Assembly: GCF_025933915.1 (NCBI RefSeq)
Contig: NZ_JAICZA010000033.1
Location: forward strand, 1 to 37,680
Direction: 5' to 3'
From: Mycobacterium sp.
Lineage (GTDB): Bacteria > Actinomycetota > Actinomycetes > Mycobacteriales > Mycobacteriaceae
Length of the DNA: 37,680 nt
The translations under genes and the position numbers were made by a program. Of this stretch, positions 25,476 through 34,688 are shown one piece after another (the stretch's first letter is position 1; each line of letters starts with the position of its first letter). Under the pieces are notes generated by a model. The model worked only from the letters and a program-made list of their open reading frames with translations, was not told the DNA's origin and made no database searches.

Positions 25476-26324
25476 TCAGCGATCGCCGGTACGGGGATCG
25501 ATGAGCTCGTTGAAGTCGGCGACGCTGTGAATGCCGTCGACATAGTTGAACGAGCCGTGTTCGAGCACTTCCTGCGCGGCACGGACGACAGCGGTAAGCC
25601 CGGTGCGGCAAAAGGACGTGCCGATCGACACCCGGCGCACTCCGAACTCCTTGAGCTGGGCGAGCGTGAAACGGGCCGGCCCGAGCCCGGCGACGTAGTT
25701 GAACGGCCGGGTGACGCTGCTGCAGGCCCGACGCAGCGCCGCTTCGTCGGGCAGGCCGGGTGCGTACAAGACATCGGCCCCGGCCGCTTCGAATGCCTGC
25801 AGCCGGGACACCGTGTCGTCGAGATCCGGGCGGCCACGGATGAAGTTCTCCGCGCGGGCGGTCAAGGTGAAGGGGTGCGGCAGCGCCCGCGCGGCTTCAA
25901 CGGCGGCCTGGATGCGCTCGACCGCCAGCGTGCGGGCGAAGATCGGCGCATCGGTTTCATATGTGGCGTCCTCGATCGAGGCCCCGGCCAAACCGGCCTC
26001 GCCCGCCAGGCGCACGGTTTCGGCCACCGCCTCGGGGGCGTCGCCGAACCCGTTCTCCAGATCCGCGGTCACCGGGAGACGGGTTGCCTCGACGATGCTG
26101 CGCGCGTGTTCGAGCGCTTCGTCCCTGCTGACCGCGCCGGCGCCATCGCGCCGGCCCAACGAGAACGCCAGTCCGGCGCTGGTGGTCGCCAGTGCGTGAA
26201 ACCCGAGGTTGGCGAACAGCCGCGCGGTGCCGATGTCCCAAGGATTGGGGAGCACGAGAATCTCGTCGCCGGCGTGCAGGCGGCGGAATTCGTCGCCACG
26301 ACGGGTCCGTTCGGTGTCATCCAT
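25476..26324 (-). CDS. Isocitrate lyase/PEP mutase superfamily enzyme
   Basis: 282 aa from ATG 26324; ATG 26351 would add nine residues. TIM-barrel family with landmarks LVLPNPWDIGTARLFANLGF, TSAGLAFSLGR, the metal-binding TADLENGFGDAPEAV, GASIEDATY, TARAENFIRG, and APGLPDEAALRRA. These match the large PEP mutase/isocitrate lyase-like group (oxaloacetate hydrolase, carboxyphosphoenolpyruvate mutase and methylisocitrate-lyase-like members; Rv1998c in H37Rv is similar). The KKCGH motif of true isocitrate lyase is absent, so glyoxylate-cycle activity is not implied. Weak ribosome-binding site at both starts. Confidence 0.85.
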   Translation of the reverse strand: MDDTERTRRGDEFRRLHAGDEILVLPNPWDIGTARLFANLGFHALATTSAGLAFSLGRRDGAGAVSRDEALEHARSIVEATRLPVTADLENGFGDAPEAVAETVRLAGEAGLAGASIEDATYETDAPIFARTLAVERIQAAVEAARALPHPFTLTARAENFIRGRPDLDDTVSRLQAFEAAGADVLYAPGLPDEAALRRACSSVTRPFNYVAGLGPARFTLAQLKEFGVRRVSIGTSFCRTGLTAVVRAAQEVLEHGSFNYVDGIHSVADFNELIDPRTGDR

Positions 26325-26380
26325 GGCCAGTCCGATCTGGGGAGTCTGCATGCAGGTGTAGCACCGGCCACCGACAAGCG

Positions 26381-27514
26381 CTACGGCCGGAAAACGATGA
26401 GCGGAATCGCCATCTCGACCGTGCTGGCCCCGCCGTGGAAACCGACCAGGCGGGACGTTTCTGGGGGCTCGTGTGCGCTGGCCAGCACCGCCGCGTCGCC
26501 CGAACAGACGACCACCACGTCACCGAGCCGTTCCAGGTGCGCCGCGGCGACCGGCCCGAACATCCCGGTGGCCACCGCCTGCTCGCGGCCGTACACGGTG
26601 GCCCTCCCGCCCAGCACCTCGGCCCACGCGGCCTGCACATCGGGCCCGGCACCGGGCTCGGTATGCAGATACCGCACGCGGGGCTCGCCGGCCACCACCC
26701 GTATTCCCTGGGCCAGCCGAGGGTCGGCGTCGAGGTCGACACGGGCCTCGGGTGGGACGTTGAGGCCGCCGTGGTCGGCGGTCACCAGCAGCGCCGCGTT
26801 CGGCGGCAGCGCCTCGAGCAGGCGCGATAGCAGCGCGTCGACGCTCGTCGCCGCCGCATGCCACTGCTCCGAGCCGACTCCGAAGACGTGGGCCGCGGTG
26901 TCGAGTTCCGCGGTGTAGCCGTAGACCAGGCCGGGCGCCGAACCCAGGTCATCCATCACCAGCCCCGCGTAGTCGTCCGCGGGGCCGACAGGGCGGAATT
27001 CCGCGCCCCGATACGCGGCGTCGGTCAGTCCACTGCCGATGAACAGCGCCGGCAGCACGGCGCGGGCGCTGACGCCGGCCTCCTTGAGCCGCTGGAACCA
27101 GGTCGGGACCGGTTGCCAGACGGCGGGCGACGGGTCGTCCCGCCACCGGATGTGGTTGAGCACCTTGTCGGTGCCGGGCACCCTGAGGGTGAAGCCCAGA
27201 ATGCCGTGCTCGCCGGGAAGCGCGCCGGTGCCCAGGGACACCAGGCTGGTCGGCGTGGTCGACGGGAAGGTGCACTCCAGCTGGGTCAGCCGTCCGGTGC
27301 CACCGGCCAGCACGGAGGCGAGCAGCGGCGCACTGCCGGCAAGCTGCGGGAGCAGGTGCCAGCCCAACCCGTCCACCAGCACGACGAGCACCCGATCAAT
27401 CCGATCGGAGTCCGCCCAGTCCGTGACCGCCAACTTGTCCAGCTTCCCCGAGGCGTCCGGAACCCCGAGCAGGGCGGCGGCGGCCGGCAGCACGTCGCAG
27501 AGGGAACCGGGCAC
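26381..27514 (-). CDS. Alkaline-phosphatase-superfamily phosphodiesterase
   Basis: 377 aa from GTG 27514. Type I phosphodiesterase/nucleotide pyrophosphatase family: metal Asp in VLVVLVDGLGWHLL, nucleophile Thr in ECTFPSTTPTSLVSL, ELDTAAHVFG, LLVTADHGGLNVP and VGFHGG, which together supply the two-zinc ligands. No signal peptide, so probably cytoplasmic. It starts 22 bp downstream of the DUF6390-like gene and could be read from the hydrogenase operon, but its family also stands alone in other mycobacteria. Substrate unknown. Confidence 0.87.
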   Translation of the reverse strand: MPGSLCDVLPAAAALLGVPDASGKLDKLAVTDWADSDRIDRVLVVLVDGLGWHLLPQLAGSAPLLASVLAGGTGRLTQLECTFPSTTPTSLVSLGTGALPGEHGILGFTLRVPGTDKVLNHIRWRDDPSPAVWQPVPTWFQRLKEAGVSARAVLPALFIGSGLTDAAYRGAEFRPVGPADDYAGLVMDDLGSAPGLVYGYTAELDTAAHVFGVGSEQWHAAATSVDALLSRLLEALPPNAALLVTADHGGLNVPPEARVDLDADPRLAQGIRVVAGEPRVRYLHTEPGAGPDVQAAWAEVLGGRATVYGREQAVATGMFGPVAAAHLERLGDVVVVCSGDAAVLASAHEPPETSRLVGFHGGASTVEMAIPLIVFRP

Positions 27515-27536
27515 GGGGCCAGTCTGACGGTCGAAG

Positions 27537-28247
27537 CTAGACGCGCGCCAGTCGATGGTCGGTGACCAGCAGCTGCCGGTTGGTGCTATCGGTCAGTGCG
27601 CACAGCTGCGTCGGCGAGAGCCGACCGCACAACCGGCCCCAGTGCATCGCGACCACATCACCGGCGGCCGCGTCGGGCACCGCGCTGTATCCGTCGGCCC
27701 ACACCTTCAGCACACGCGCCGAGGGTTTCGACAGCGTGAGCGCCTGACCGTTCCAGGCCAGCCTCCGGCACAACACCTCGACCCGGTCTCCATCGCGGGA
27801 AAGCACTGTCCCGGAACTGATTCGGCAGTTGTCCAGCACACGCAACGGCTGCTCGTCCATATTTCGGCCCAGGAACCGCGTCCACGGATAAACCCCGAAC
27901 ACGTGGAAGCAGTGATTCCCGGCGGCCTCGCACGCCAGAGCCGGCGTGAGATGCGACCAGTAATGGCCCGCCTGTGGACCGAGGATCGCCAACAACGCGT
28001 CGAAGAACTCCCGCGGGTCCAGGGCGGCCCCGGCGCCGCCGCCGAGCCAATATGACTCCACCAACCGATAATCCAGCGGGTCGGCGATGCCGGTCAGCTT
28101 CGACAGCACCCGCAGATACGGCCAGGCCCCGGAGAACTTGGTCGCCGCCCGGCGCACGTCGGCGACCGACCCGTCACGCAGCGTGGCCCCCAGCGGGGGA
28201 CCGCAATAGCCCAGCGCGTTGGGCGCATAGGCGTAGCGGGCGAACAT
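27537..28247 (-). CDS. DUF6390-like hydrogenase-cluster protein
   Basis: 236 aa from ATG 28247; a TTG at 28295 overlapping the hypD stop would add 16 residues and would be coupled. Opens with MFARYAYAPNALGYCGPP, then KFSGAWPYLRVLSKLTG, RLVESYWLGGG, HYWSHLTPALACEAAGNHCFHVFG, PWTRFLGR and NCRISSGTV. His and Cys residues recur (HCFHVF, CRIS) and could bind metal. I place it in DUF6390 from memory, a family I associate with actinobacterial hydrogenase loci; no activity is known. Directly follows hypD. Confidence 0.65.
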   Translation of the reverse strand: MFARYAYAPNALGYCGPPLGATLRDGSVADVRRAATKFSGAWPYLRVLSKLTGIADPLDYRLVESYWLGGGAGAALDPREFFDALLAILGPQAGHYWSHLTPALACEAAGNHCFHVFGVYPWTRFLGRNMDEQPLRVLDNCRISSGTVLSRDGDRVEVLCRRLAWNGQALTLSKPSARVLKVWADGYSAVPDAAAGDVVAMHWGRLCGRLSPTQLCALTDSTNRQLLVTDHRLARV

Positions 28248-28291
28248 CTCAACGCCCGTTTGTAAGCCCTGGTGAACGTTGCGGGTGCCGG

Positions 28292-29422
28292 TCAAGCCCG
28301 CTCCACCAGCTTCACCGCGTCACGGTGCATGCGGCCGAAGTTGTAGTAGGCCGCGCAAGCCCCTTCGGGTGAGACCATGCAGGTCCCGATCGGGGTCTCC
28401 GGAGTGCATGCGGTGCCGAAAACCTTGCATTCCCAAGGCTTGAGCACGCCCTTGAGCACCTCACCGCATTGACACGCCTTCGGATCGGCGACCCGCACGC
28501 CGGGCATCGCGAACCGCAGCTCGGCGTCGAACTCGGCGAAGTCGTCGTGCAGCCGCAGCGCGCTCTGCGAGATGAAGCCCAGCCCGCGCCACTCGAAGTG
28601 CGGACGCAACCCGAACACCTTGCCCATCAACGCCAACGCGGCCGGGTTGCCGTGCTCGGGCACCACGCGCTTGTACTGGTTTTCCACTTCGCAGCGTCCC
28701 TCACGGATCTGACGCAGCAGCATCGCGACGGAGGCCAGGATGTCCAGCGGCTCGAAACCAGCCACCACCAACGGCTTTCGGTAGACATCCGGTACGAACC
28801 GGTAGGGACGGTTGCCCACCACCGTGGACACGTGCCCCGGACCGATGAACCCCGACAGCCGCAGGTCCGGTGACTCCAGGATGGCCCTGATCGGCGGCAC
28901 GATGGTCACGTGGTTGCAGAAGACGCTGAAGTTGGGCAGGCCCAGATCGCGCGCCCGCACGAGCGTCACCGCGGTCGACGGCGCGGTGGTCTCGAAACCG
29001 ATGGCGAAGAACACCACCTGTTTGTCGGGGTTGTCGACCGCGATCTTCAACGCGTCCAGCGGAGAGTAGACGAACCGCACGTCGGCGCCGCGCGCCTTGG
29101 CGTCCAGCAGGCTGCCGGCCGACCCGGGCACCCGCATCATGTCGCCGAAGCAGGTGAAGACCACGTCGGGCTGGCTGGCCAGCCACATCGCGTCGTCGAT
29201 GCGTCCCATGGGGATCACGCACACCGGGCAGCCCGGGCCGTGCACGAGCTCGACGTTGTCGGGCAACAGGTGTTCGATGCCGTGCCGGTAGATGGTGTGC
29301 GTGTGCCCGCCGCACACCTCCATGAACTTGAACTCCTCGCCGTCGGTGCCGGCCAGGTGCTCGATGGCCACCAGCAGTTTGCGCGCCGCGGCGGGGTCGC
29401 GGAATTCGTCAACGAATTTCAT
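28292..29422 (-). CDS. hypD: Hydrogenase Fe(CN)2CO assembly protein HypD
   Basis: 376 aa. HypD and HypC form the scaffold on which the Fe(CN)2CO group of [NiFe]-hydrogenase is built. Invariant motifs: FKFMEVCGGHTHTIYRHG, VELVHGPGCPVCVIPMG, FFAIGFETTAPSTA, VFCNHVTIVPP, GFIGPGHVSTVVG, and the [4Fe-4S] Cys cluster in CQCGEVLKGVLKPWECKVFG, followed by TCMVSPEGACAAYYNFGR. All expected cysteines are present, so it should be functional. Starts 14 bp after hypC and its stop overlaps a possible TTG start of the DUF6390-like gene. Confidence 0.97.
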   Translation of the reverse strand: MKFVDEFRDPAAARKLLVAIEHLAGTDGEEFKFMEVCGGHTHTIYRHGIEHLLPDNVELVHGPGCPVCVIPMGRIDDAMWLASQPDVVFTCFGDMMRVPGSAGSLLDAKARGADVRFVYSPLDALKIAVDNPDKQVVFFAIGFETTAPSTAVTLVRARDLGLPNFSVFCNHVTIVPPIRAILESPDLRLSGFIGPGHVSTVVGNRPYRFVPDVYRKPLVVAGFEPLDILASVAMLLRQIREGRCEVENQYKRVVPEHGNPAALALMGKVFGLRPHFEWRGLGFISQSALRLHDDFAEFDAELRFAMPGVRVADPKACQCGEVLKGVLKPWECKVFGTACTPETPIGTCMVSPEGACAAYYNFGRMHRDAVKLVERA

Positions 29423-29436
29423 TGCCGCTCCCAGGG

Positions 29437-29709
29437 TTAGATAATGGCCGACGAGTCGAAGGCCTGCATTTCAGTGGTGTAGGTGTCGCCGAGTTTCTTG
29501 ATGGCGGCCAGCGTGAGCAACGCCTCGGTCTCGTCGATCTTGGCCATCGCGAAGCCGACGTGGACCAGCACCCAGTCGTCGGGTGCGGGTACGTCGTCCT
29601 CCAGCAGCCGGACACTGATGGTCCGCTGCACTCCGCTCACGTCGACCTTCGCCAGATAGTTTGCGGGATCGGTGATCTCGACGATCCGACCCGGGATCCC
29701 AAGGCACAT
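29437..29709 (-). CDS. hypC: HypC hydrogenase maturation chaperone (second copy)
   Basis: 90 aa. Begins MCLGIPGRIVEI with the essential Cys2, then VDVSGVQRTISVRLLED and DDWVLVHVGFAMAKID, the HypC OB-fold. HypC binds HypD and delivers the iron group to the large-subunit precursor. It is one of two free HypC proteins here (the other is at 34689-34958), and the two differ in their C-terminal tails. Separated from hypE by 67 bp that contain the 45-bp repeat, the largest gap within the hyp operon. Confidence 0.95.
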   Translation of the reverse strand: MCLGIPGRIVEITDPANYLAKVDVSGVQRTISVRLLEDDVPAPDDWVLVHVGFAMAKIDETEALLTLAAIKKLGDTYTTEMQAFDSSAII

Positions 29710-29730
29710 TTCGGCTCCCTTCCCTTTCTC

Positions 29731-29775
29731 GTGGCGACCCGCTGCGCCCGGCTTCGCCGCGCTTGCGAGCGCCAC
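29731..29775. repeat. 45-bp GTGGCG repeat inside the hyp operon
   Basis: Matches 16048-16092 at all but a few positions, in the same plus-strand orientation, and keeps the GTGGCG/CGCCAC ends. Because the operon is on the minus strand, the transcript would carry the opposite strand. It fills most of the hypE-hypC gap and could form an RNA hairpin that affects stability or read-through. Confidence 0.75.
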
Positions 29776-29776
29776 G

Positions 29777-30889
29777 TCAACAGATCCGCGGCAACGGATC
29801 GCCGACGAGCATGTCGACGATCCGGGTACCGCCGAATCCGGTGCGCAGTACCACGCTTTCGGCGGGCTCGGTGACGATTTCCCCGACTTCGGCCGCATCG
29901 GCACCCAGCGGATGGGATCGCAACGCGTCCAGCCCCGCCCGTGCCTCTTCCGGTGCGACGACAGCGACGAACTTGCCCTCGTTGGCAACGTAGAGCGGAT
30001 CGATGCCGAGCAACTCGCAGGCGCCATTGACCGTCGGCGCCACCGGAAGTCGCTCCTCTTCGAGCAGCACCCCGAGGCCGCAGGCCTGGGCCAGCTCGTT
30101 GCACACGGTGCCCACCCCGCCCCGTGTCGCATCACGCAGCCACCGGGTGGATGGGGCGGCCGCCATCAGCAACTCGACCAACGGGCTCACCGACGCGGTG
30201 TCGGAGGCGATATCGGCCTCGATGGCCAGATCGCCGCGCGCGAGCATGACCGCCATGCCGTGATCGCCCATCGACCCCGACAGCAACACCTTGTCCCCGG
30301 CGCGCACCGACTGCGCCGACAGCGTGCGGCCCGCGGGGATGACGCCGGCCCCGGCGGTGGTGATGAACAGCCCGTCGGCCGCACCCCTGGGCACCACCTT
30401 GGTGTCGCCGGTGACGATCTGCACACCGGCGGCCGCGGCCGCCGCGGCCATATCGGCGACGATCTCCTTCAACTCGGCGATTCCGAAACCCTCTTCGAGC
30501 ACGAACGCCGCCGAGATCCACGACGGCACGGCACCGGCCACCGCGAGGTCGTTGCAGGTGCCGTGCACGGCGAGTTCGCCGATCGAGCCACCGGGAAAAC
30601 GCCTGGGCTGCACCACAAAGGAATCCGTCGACATCGCCACGCGCTCTCCGCTGGGCAACGTGAGGACCGCGCCGTCGCCCAGCGACTCGAGCAGCGGGTT
30701 ACGAAACGCCTCGATGAACACCGCGTCCACCAGCGCCGCCGAGGCCTTGCCGCCCGCGCCGTGCGCCAGGGTCACATGGTCGTCGAGCAATCGGGGGCGG
30801 CGCCGGCGGAACGACTCGATCCGCTCGATCACGTCGCCTTCGGCGAACCGCGGCCCCGACGAACGATAGTCACTTCCTGAGGTGTTCAT
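29777..30889 (-). CDS. hypE: HypE, thiocarboxamide dehydratase
   Basis: 370 aa, PurM/AIR-synthetase fold. Dehydrates the carbamoyl group placed on its C-terminal cysteine by HypF to give thiocyanate, the CN source. Landmarks: VTLAHGAGGKASAALVD, AMSTDSFVVQPRRFPGGSIG, LAVHGTCNDLAVAGA, IVTGDTKVV, GDKVLLSGSMGDHGMAVML, and the terminus DPLPRIC with the functional last-residue Cys. Start ATG 30889 overlaps the stop of the SIS gene (ATGA). Confidence 0.96.
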   Translation of the reverse strand: MNTSGSDYRSSGPRFAEGDVIERIESFRRRRPRLLDDHVTLAHGAGGKASAALVDAVFIEAFRNPLLESLGDGAVLTLPSGERVAMSTDSFVVQPRRFPGGSIGELAVHGTCNDLAVAGAVPSWISAAFVLEEGFGIAELKEIVADMAAAAAAAGVQIVTGDTKVVPRGAADGLFITTAGAGVIPAGRTLSAQSVRAGDKVLLSGSMGDHGMAVMLARGDLAIEADIASDTASVSPLVELLMAAAPSTRWLRDATRGGVGTVCNELAQACGLGVLLEEERLPVAPTVNGACELLGIDPLYVANEGKFVAVVAPEEARAGLDALRSHPLGADAAEVGEIVTEPAESVVLRTGFGGTRIVDMLVGDPLPRIC

Positions 30890-31560
30890 GCGGCCCCCAA
30901 ACCGTGATCGCTCCCGAGACGTTCGTGGACCGCCAACCACAACTGATAGCCCAGCAGCGCCTGGGATTCCTGAATCCGGTGCACGCTCTGCGAACGAACG
31001 ACGAAGCAGGCGTCCACATTTGGATTGTCCGCGAAGGCGCCCCCGTCGTAGCCGGAAAAGCCGATGGTGTACAGGCCGCGCCGGCGTGCCTCGGCCAGCG
31101 CGGTCAGCAGGTTGGGGGAGTTGCCGCTGGTCGACATCGCGATCGCGATGTCGCCGGTCGTCGCGCGGGCGATCAGCTGGCGGGCGAAGACCAGCTCGAA
31201 TCCGACGTCGTTGCCCAGTGCGGTCAGGATCGCCTGGTCGGCGGTCAGCGACCAGGCCGGCAGGGGGTTGCCGAGCGGCGGTCGCGCGAACAACGCCGCC
31301 AGCGTGGTGGAATCGGTGCAGCTGCCGCCGTTTCCGAACGTGAACAGCCTGCCGCCGGCGGCGAACCGTCGCGCCAACTCGGCGGCGGCCCGCGACAACA
31401 GATCGGCGTTGGCTTCCAGCGTGGCGCGCCGAAGCGCCACACTTTCGGACGCCTTGGCTTGTGCCGACGCGGCCAGATCGGTGAGCAGCGAGGAGGGATC
31501 GTCTTCCTCGGCGTCGATGAAAGGGTACAAGAAGTTGGTGGGTTCGTCGGCGGGGCTCAT
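30886..31560 (-). CDS. GmhA-like SIS-domain protein in the hyp operon, catalytic residues missing
   Basis: 224 aa. Sugar-isomerase fold very like phosphoheptose isomerase GmhA: RLFTFGNGGSCTDSTTLAAL (73-90), LTALGNDVGFELVFARQL, IAMSTSGNSPNLLTAL (phosphate-binding SGNS) and VHRIQESQALLGYQLW. Aligned by eye to E. coli GmhA, the catalytic Glu65 falls on Leu90 and His180 on Gln200, so isomerase activity is unlikely while the sugar-phosphate pocket persists. Mycobacteria make no LPS heptose. It overlaps the SIS-HypC and hypE genes by 4 bp each, so it is an integral member of the hydrogenase operon. Its role is unknown. Confidence 0.85.
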   Translation of the reverse strand: MSPADEPTNFLYPFIDAEEDDPSSLLTDLAASAQAKASESVALRRATLEANADLLSRAAAELARRFAAGGRLFTFGNGGSCTDSTTLAALFARPPLGNPLPAWSLTADQAILTALGNDVGFELVFARQLIARATTGDIAIAMSTSGNSPNLLTALAEARRRGLYTIGFSGYDGGAFADNPNVDACFVVRSQSVHRIQESQALLGYQLWLAVHERLGSDHGLGAA

Positions 31561-32318
31561 GAAACACCTCCTCGGATCCCGGCTTGAAACTGGTTCGAGC
31601 CGGCATCTTCGTCGCCGACGCGGCTGATGGCCGTGCCGGCGTGCACCAGCACCAGCTCGCCGGCCGCGACCGGATCGACGAGTGCGGTGATCACGTTCTC
31701 GATGCCCCGGGCGGTGCGCACCGGTGCCTGACCGTCGACCGATGCGCTCACCACTTCGCCCAGCCGACCCTCGTCGCTACAGGTCACACAGACCGCCTCG
31801 TCGCCGCCCTTGGGTTTGAGCAACCCGGAGTGCTCGAAACACACATGGGTCAGCTCCCACAACAGGTGGTAGAACAGCACGAAGCCGCCGGTGGCGGGCA
31901 CCCGCGGATCGGGATCGTCGAGCCAGAGCACGTGATCGGCCAGGCCGGCCTCGGGTGGATCGCCGCTGCCGATCCAAATCGTGGTGGCGCCCCAGGCCGG
32001 GCCGCGACGCATCACCGAGCGCACCTGCGCGTCCTGAGCACCGGACACCGCGACCACGATGTCGCCGGGCCGCACCGATACCCGCACCAGATCCACCAGG
32101 TCGGGCCCGGTGAGCGCCACCGCGGGCAAGGCCCGTTTGCCCATGATCACCGGATGCACGAATTCGACGGCGATGTGCATCGCGTGCGGTTCCCACGACG
32201 GCGCGATGGACCACATGGTGGCACCGGCGGCGAATCGCTTGGCGAGCGTCAGTGCCGTGGCGGCGAGGTCTTCGGCCAGCTCGGAGCCCAGCCCGCGGTC
32301 GATGGCGGTGGTGATCAT
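31557..32318 (-). CDS. SIS domain fused to a HypC-like domain
   Basis: 253 aa. Residues 10-165 are a second SIS-type Rossmann domain ([61 protein letters not shown]). Residues 175-234 are a HypC/HupF-type OB domain: [20 protein letters not shown], then [28 protein letters not shown]. The HypC domain has Cys177 and Cys180 rather than an N-terminal Met-Cys. The fusion ties a sugar-phosphate or nucleotide-binding fold to a chaperone of the iron-ligand step. ATGA overlaps on both sides. Function unknown; cofactor or ligand delivery is my inference. Confidence 0.82.
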   Translation of the reverse strand: MITTAIDRGLGSELAEDLAATALTLAKRFAAGATMWSIAPSWEPHAMHIAVEFVHPVIMGKRALPAVALTGPDLVDLVRVSVRPGDIVVAVSGAQDAQVRSVMRRGPAWGATTIWIGSGDPPEAGLADHVLWLDDPDPRVPATGGFVLFYHLLWELTHVCFEHSGLLKPKGGDEAVCVTCSDEGRLGEVVSASVDGQAPVRTARGIENVITALVDPVAAGELVLVHAGTAISRVGDEDAGSNQFQAGIRGGVS

Positions 32319-34687
32319 CGCGTCATCCCCTCCTCCTGCGCCATCAGCATCGAGGCCGCGGCCTGGCCCAGCGCCAGCCCACCGTCGTTCGGCGGAACGG
32401 TGTGATGAGTGAGCACCTCAAAACCGTTGTGCCGCAGTAAGTTGCCACAAGCACGCAGCAGCAGGACGTTCTGGAACACCCCGCCGGTGAGGCCCACCAA
32501 TCGGGTGGGGCCGGCGACCCTGGTGACCACGTCGGCGACCGCGACCGCGACCGCCTCATGGAACGCGGCGGCCAGCACCGCGCGCGGTGTCCCGGCGTAG
32601 AGCGCCGCGACCATCGTCTGCACCATCGGGACCGGATCGATCACCCCGTCGGGGCGCACCGCCAGCGGCAACGACGGCGCGGGCCGCTCGGGATCGGCGT
32701 CGGCCGACTCCGCCAGCGCCTCGAGCTCGATGGCGGCCTGCCCCTCGTAGTCGATGCGGTGCCGCACCCCGAGCAGGGAGGCGACCGCGTCGAACAGACG
32801 GCCCATGCTCGAACACGGCACGCATCCCGTCCCGGATTCCAGTTGCGAACGGGTGAGGCGCAGTTCGTCTTCAGTCGCGGCGGCGACGGGAGCCAGATCC
32901 GGCGTCCAGTCGATGTCGGCCAGCCACAGCTGGGACAGCGCCATCCGCCACGGATTGCGCACCGCCGCATCGCCGCCGGGCAGCGGCACCGGCAACAGGT
33001 GGCCGACCCGCTCGAAATGGTGGCTGCGACTTGGAAGCGCCAGGATCTCACCGCCCCAGATCGTCTCGTCACAGCCGTAACCGGTGCCGTCGAAGGCGAC
33101 GCCGACGATGGGTTCGCCGATGCGCCCGTGTTCGGCCAGCAGCGACACCACGTGGGCGTGGTGATGCTGAACCAGATCCAGCGGGCGGTTCCCCGCGTGG
33201 CGCTCCGCCCAGCTTCGCGTGTGGTATCCGGGATGCAGGTCGGCGGCCAAACGTGCGGGCGTGCCGCGTATTTCGCTGAGTTGGCCCACCGCACGCTCGA
33301 ACGCGCGCAGCGTCTCCCAGTTGGCCATGTCGCCGATGTGGCCGGACAGGTACGCCCTCGAGCCGTCGGTGAGGCAGCAGGTGTTCTTCAGTTCCCCGCC
33401 CACGGCCAGCACGGCCGGCCCGTCGAGCCCCAGGTCGACCGGCAGCGGCGCATACCCGCGGGATCGGCGGATCGGAAGCTCGTGGGCCCCGTCCCGGTCT
33501 CGGACGACACGCACCACCGAGTCGTCACACGGCACCTGGATCCGCCGGTCATGATCGAGGACCGCGTCGCAGAGGGCCGGAAGCCTGTGCGCGGCATCGT
33601 CATCGGTGAAGCAGATCGGCTCGTCGGAGCGGTTGGCACTGGTCAGCACCAGCGCGTCGGGCACCGGCCCGGCGCTGCCCGGCACCGGTGCCAGCAGCAG
33701 GTGATGAAGGGGGGAGTACGGCAGCATCAACCCGAGCAGCGGGCTGCCGGGAGCCACCGCGTCGGCGACCGGCGCGGTGTCGAGCCGCCGAAGTAACACG
33801 ATCGGGCGGGCGGGGCCGCACAGCACGGCGGCTTCGGCATCGTCGACGTGGGCGTAGCGGCGCGCGACGTCGAGATCGCGAACCAGCATCGCGAAGGGCT
33901 TGGCGCCGCGCGCCTTGCGCGTCCGTATCGCGGCGACCGCCGTCGCATCGTCGACGCTGCAGGCCAGGTGATAGCCGCCGATCCCTTTGATGCCCACCAC
34001 GGCGCCCGCGGTCAGCGCACTCTGGGTGGCGGCCAAGGCCGCATCCGATCCGCGTACTTCACCGGCCGCCGAGCGGAACCGCAGGGCCGGCCCGCAGTCC
34101 GGGCAGGCGATCGGTTGCGCGTGGAAGCGGCGGTCCGCCGGATCGTGGTATTCGGCGGCGCAGCGTGCACACATGGCGAACGCCGCCATCGTGGTGGCCG
34201 GGCGGTCGTACGGCAATCCTTCGATGATGGTGAACCGTGGGCCGCAGTTGGTGCACGTCACAAACGGGTGCCGGTATCGGCGATCGAGTGGGTCGAACAG
34301 CTCGGCGACGCAGTCGTCACACACCGCGATGTCGGGTGGAATCGGGGTGGTCGTACCGGCGGTCAATTGACTTGTCACGATGTGGAATTCGGGCGCGGAC
34401 GCGGGATCGGCCTCGAGTTCGGTCGCACGCACCTCGGTGATCCGCGCCAGCGGCGGGGATTCAGCGCGCAGCCGCCGACAGAATTCCGCCACCCGAGCGC
34501 GCCGGCCTTGCACCTCGAGAAAGACCGCGCCCGAGTCGTTGCCGACGAATCCGGACAGACCCAGTTCGGTCGCGACGCGATGGACGAACGGACGGAAGCC
34601 CACCCCTTGGACCACGCCGGTCACCGTGACCCGCTGCCGAACGTCCTCGGACCGCGACAGCAGGTGAACTTCGGCCATTTCGGTCAT
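32315..34687 (-). CDS. hypF: Carbamoyltransferase HypF
   Basis: 790 aa from ATG 34687 (ATG 34678 also possible). Makes the carbamoyl group for the cyanide ligands from carbamoyl phosphate and passes it to HypE. Domains in order: acylphosphatase-like ([20 protein letters not shown]); two zinc fingers with the exact CX2C-X18-CX2C-X24-CX2C-X18-CX2C spacing (CDDC, CTNC, CARC, CPDC); YrdC-like nucleotide domain ([33 protein letters not shown]); and the Kae1-like carbamoyltransferase ([48 protein letters not shown]). Complete and apparently functional. Starts 1 bp after the hypC stop. Confidence 0.97.
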   Translation of the reverse strand: MTEMAEVHLLSRSEDVRQRVTVTGVVQGVGFRPFVHRVATELGLSGFVGNDSGAVFLEVQGRRARVAEFCRRLRAESPPLARITEVRATELEADPASAPEFHIVTSQLTAGTTTPIPPDIAVCDDCVAELFDPLDRRYRHPFVTCTNCGPRFTIIEGLPYDRPATTMAAFAMCARCAAEYHDPADRRFHAQPIACPDCGPALRFRSAAGEVRGSDAALAATQSALTAGAVVGIKGIGGYHLACSVDDATAVAAIRTRKARGAKPFAMLVRDLDVARRYAHVDDAEAAVLCGPARPIVLLRRLDTAPVADAVAPGSPLLGLMLPYSPLHHLLLAPVPGSAGPVPDALVLTSANRSDEPICFTDDDAAHRLPALCDAVLDHDRRIQVPCDDSVVRVVRDRDGAHELPIRRSRGYAPLPVDLGLDGPAVLAVGGELKNTCCLTDGSRAYLSGHIGDMANWETLRAFERAVGQLSEIRGTPARLAADLHPGYHTRSWAERHAGNRPLDLVQHHHAHVVSLLAEHGRIGEPIVGVAFDGTGYGCDETIWGGEILALPSRSHHFERVGHLLPVPLPGGDAAVRNPWRMALSQLWLADIDWTPDLAPVAAATEDELRLTRSQLESGTGCVPCSSMGRLFDAVASLLGVRHRIDYEGQAAIELEALAESADADPERPAPSLPLAVRPDGVIDPVPMVQTMVAALYAGTPRAVLAAAFHEAVAVAVADVVTRVAGPTRLVGLTGGVFQNVLLLRACGNLLRHNGFEVLTHHTVPPNDGGLALGQAAASMLMAQEEGMTR

Positions 34688-34688
34688 C

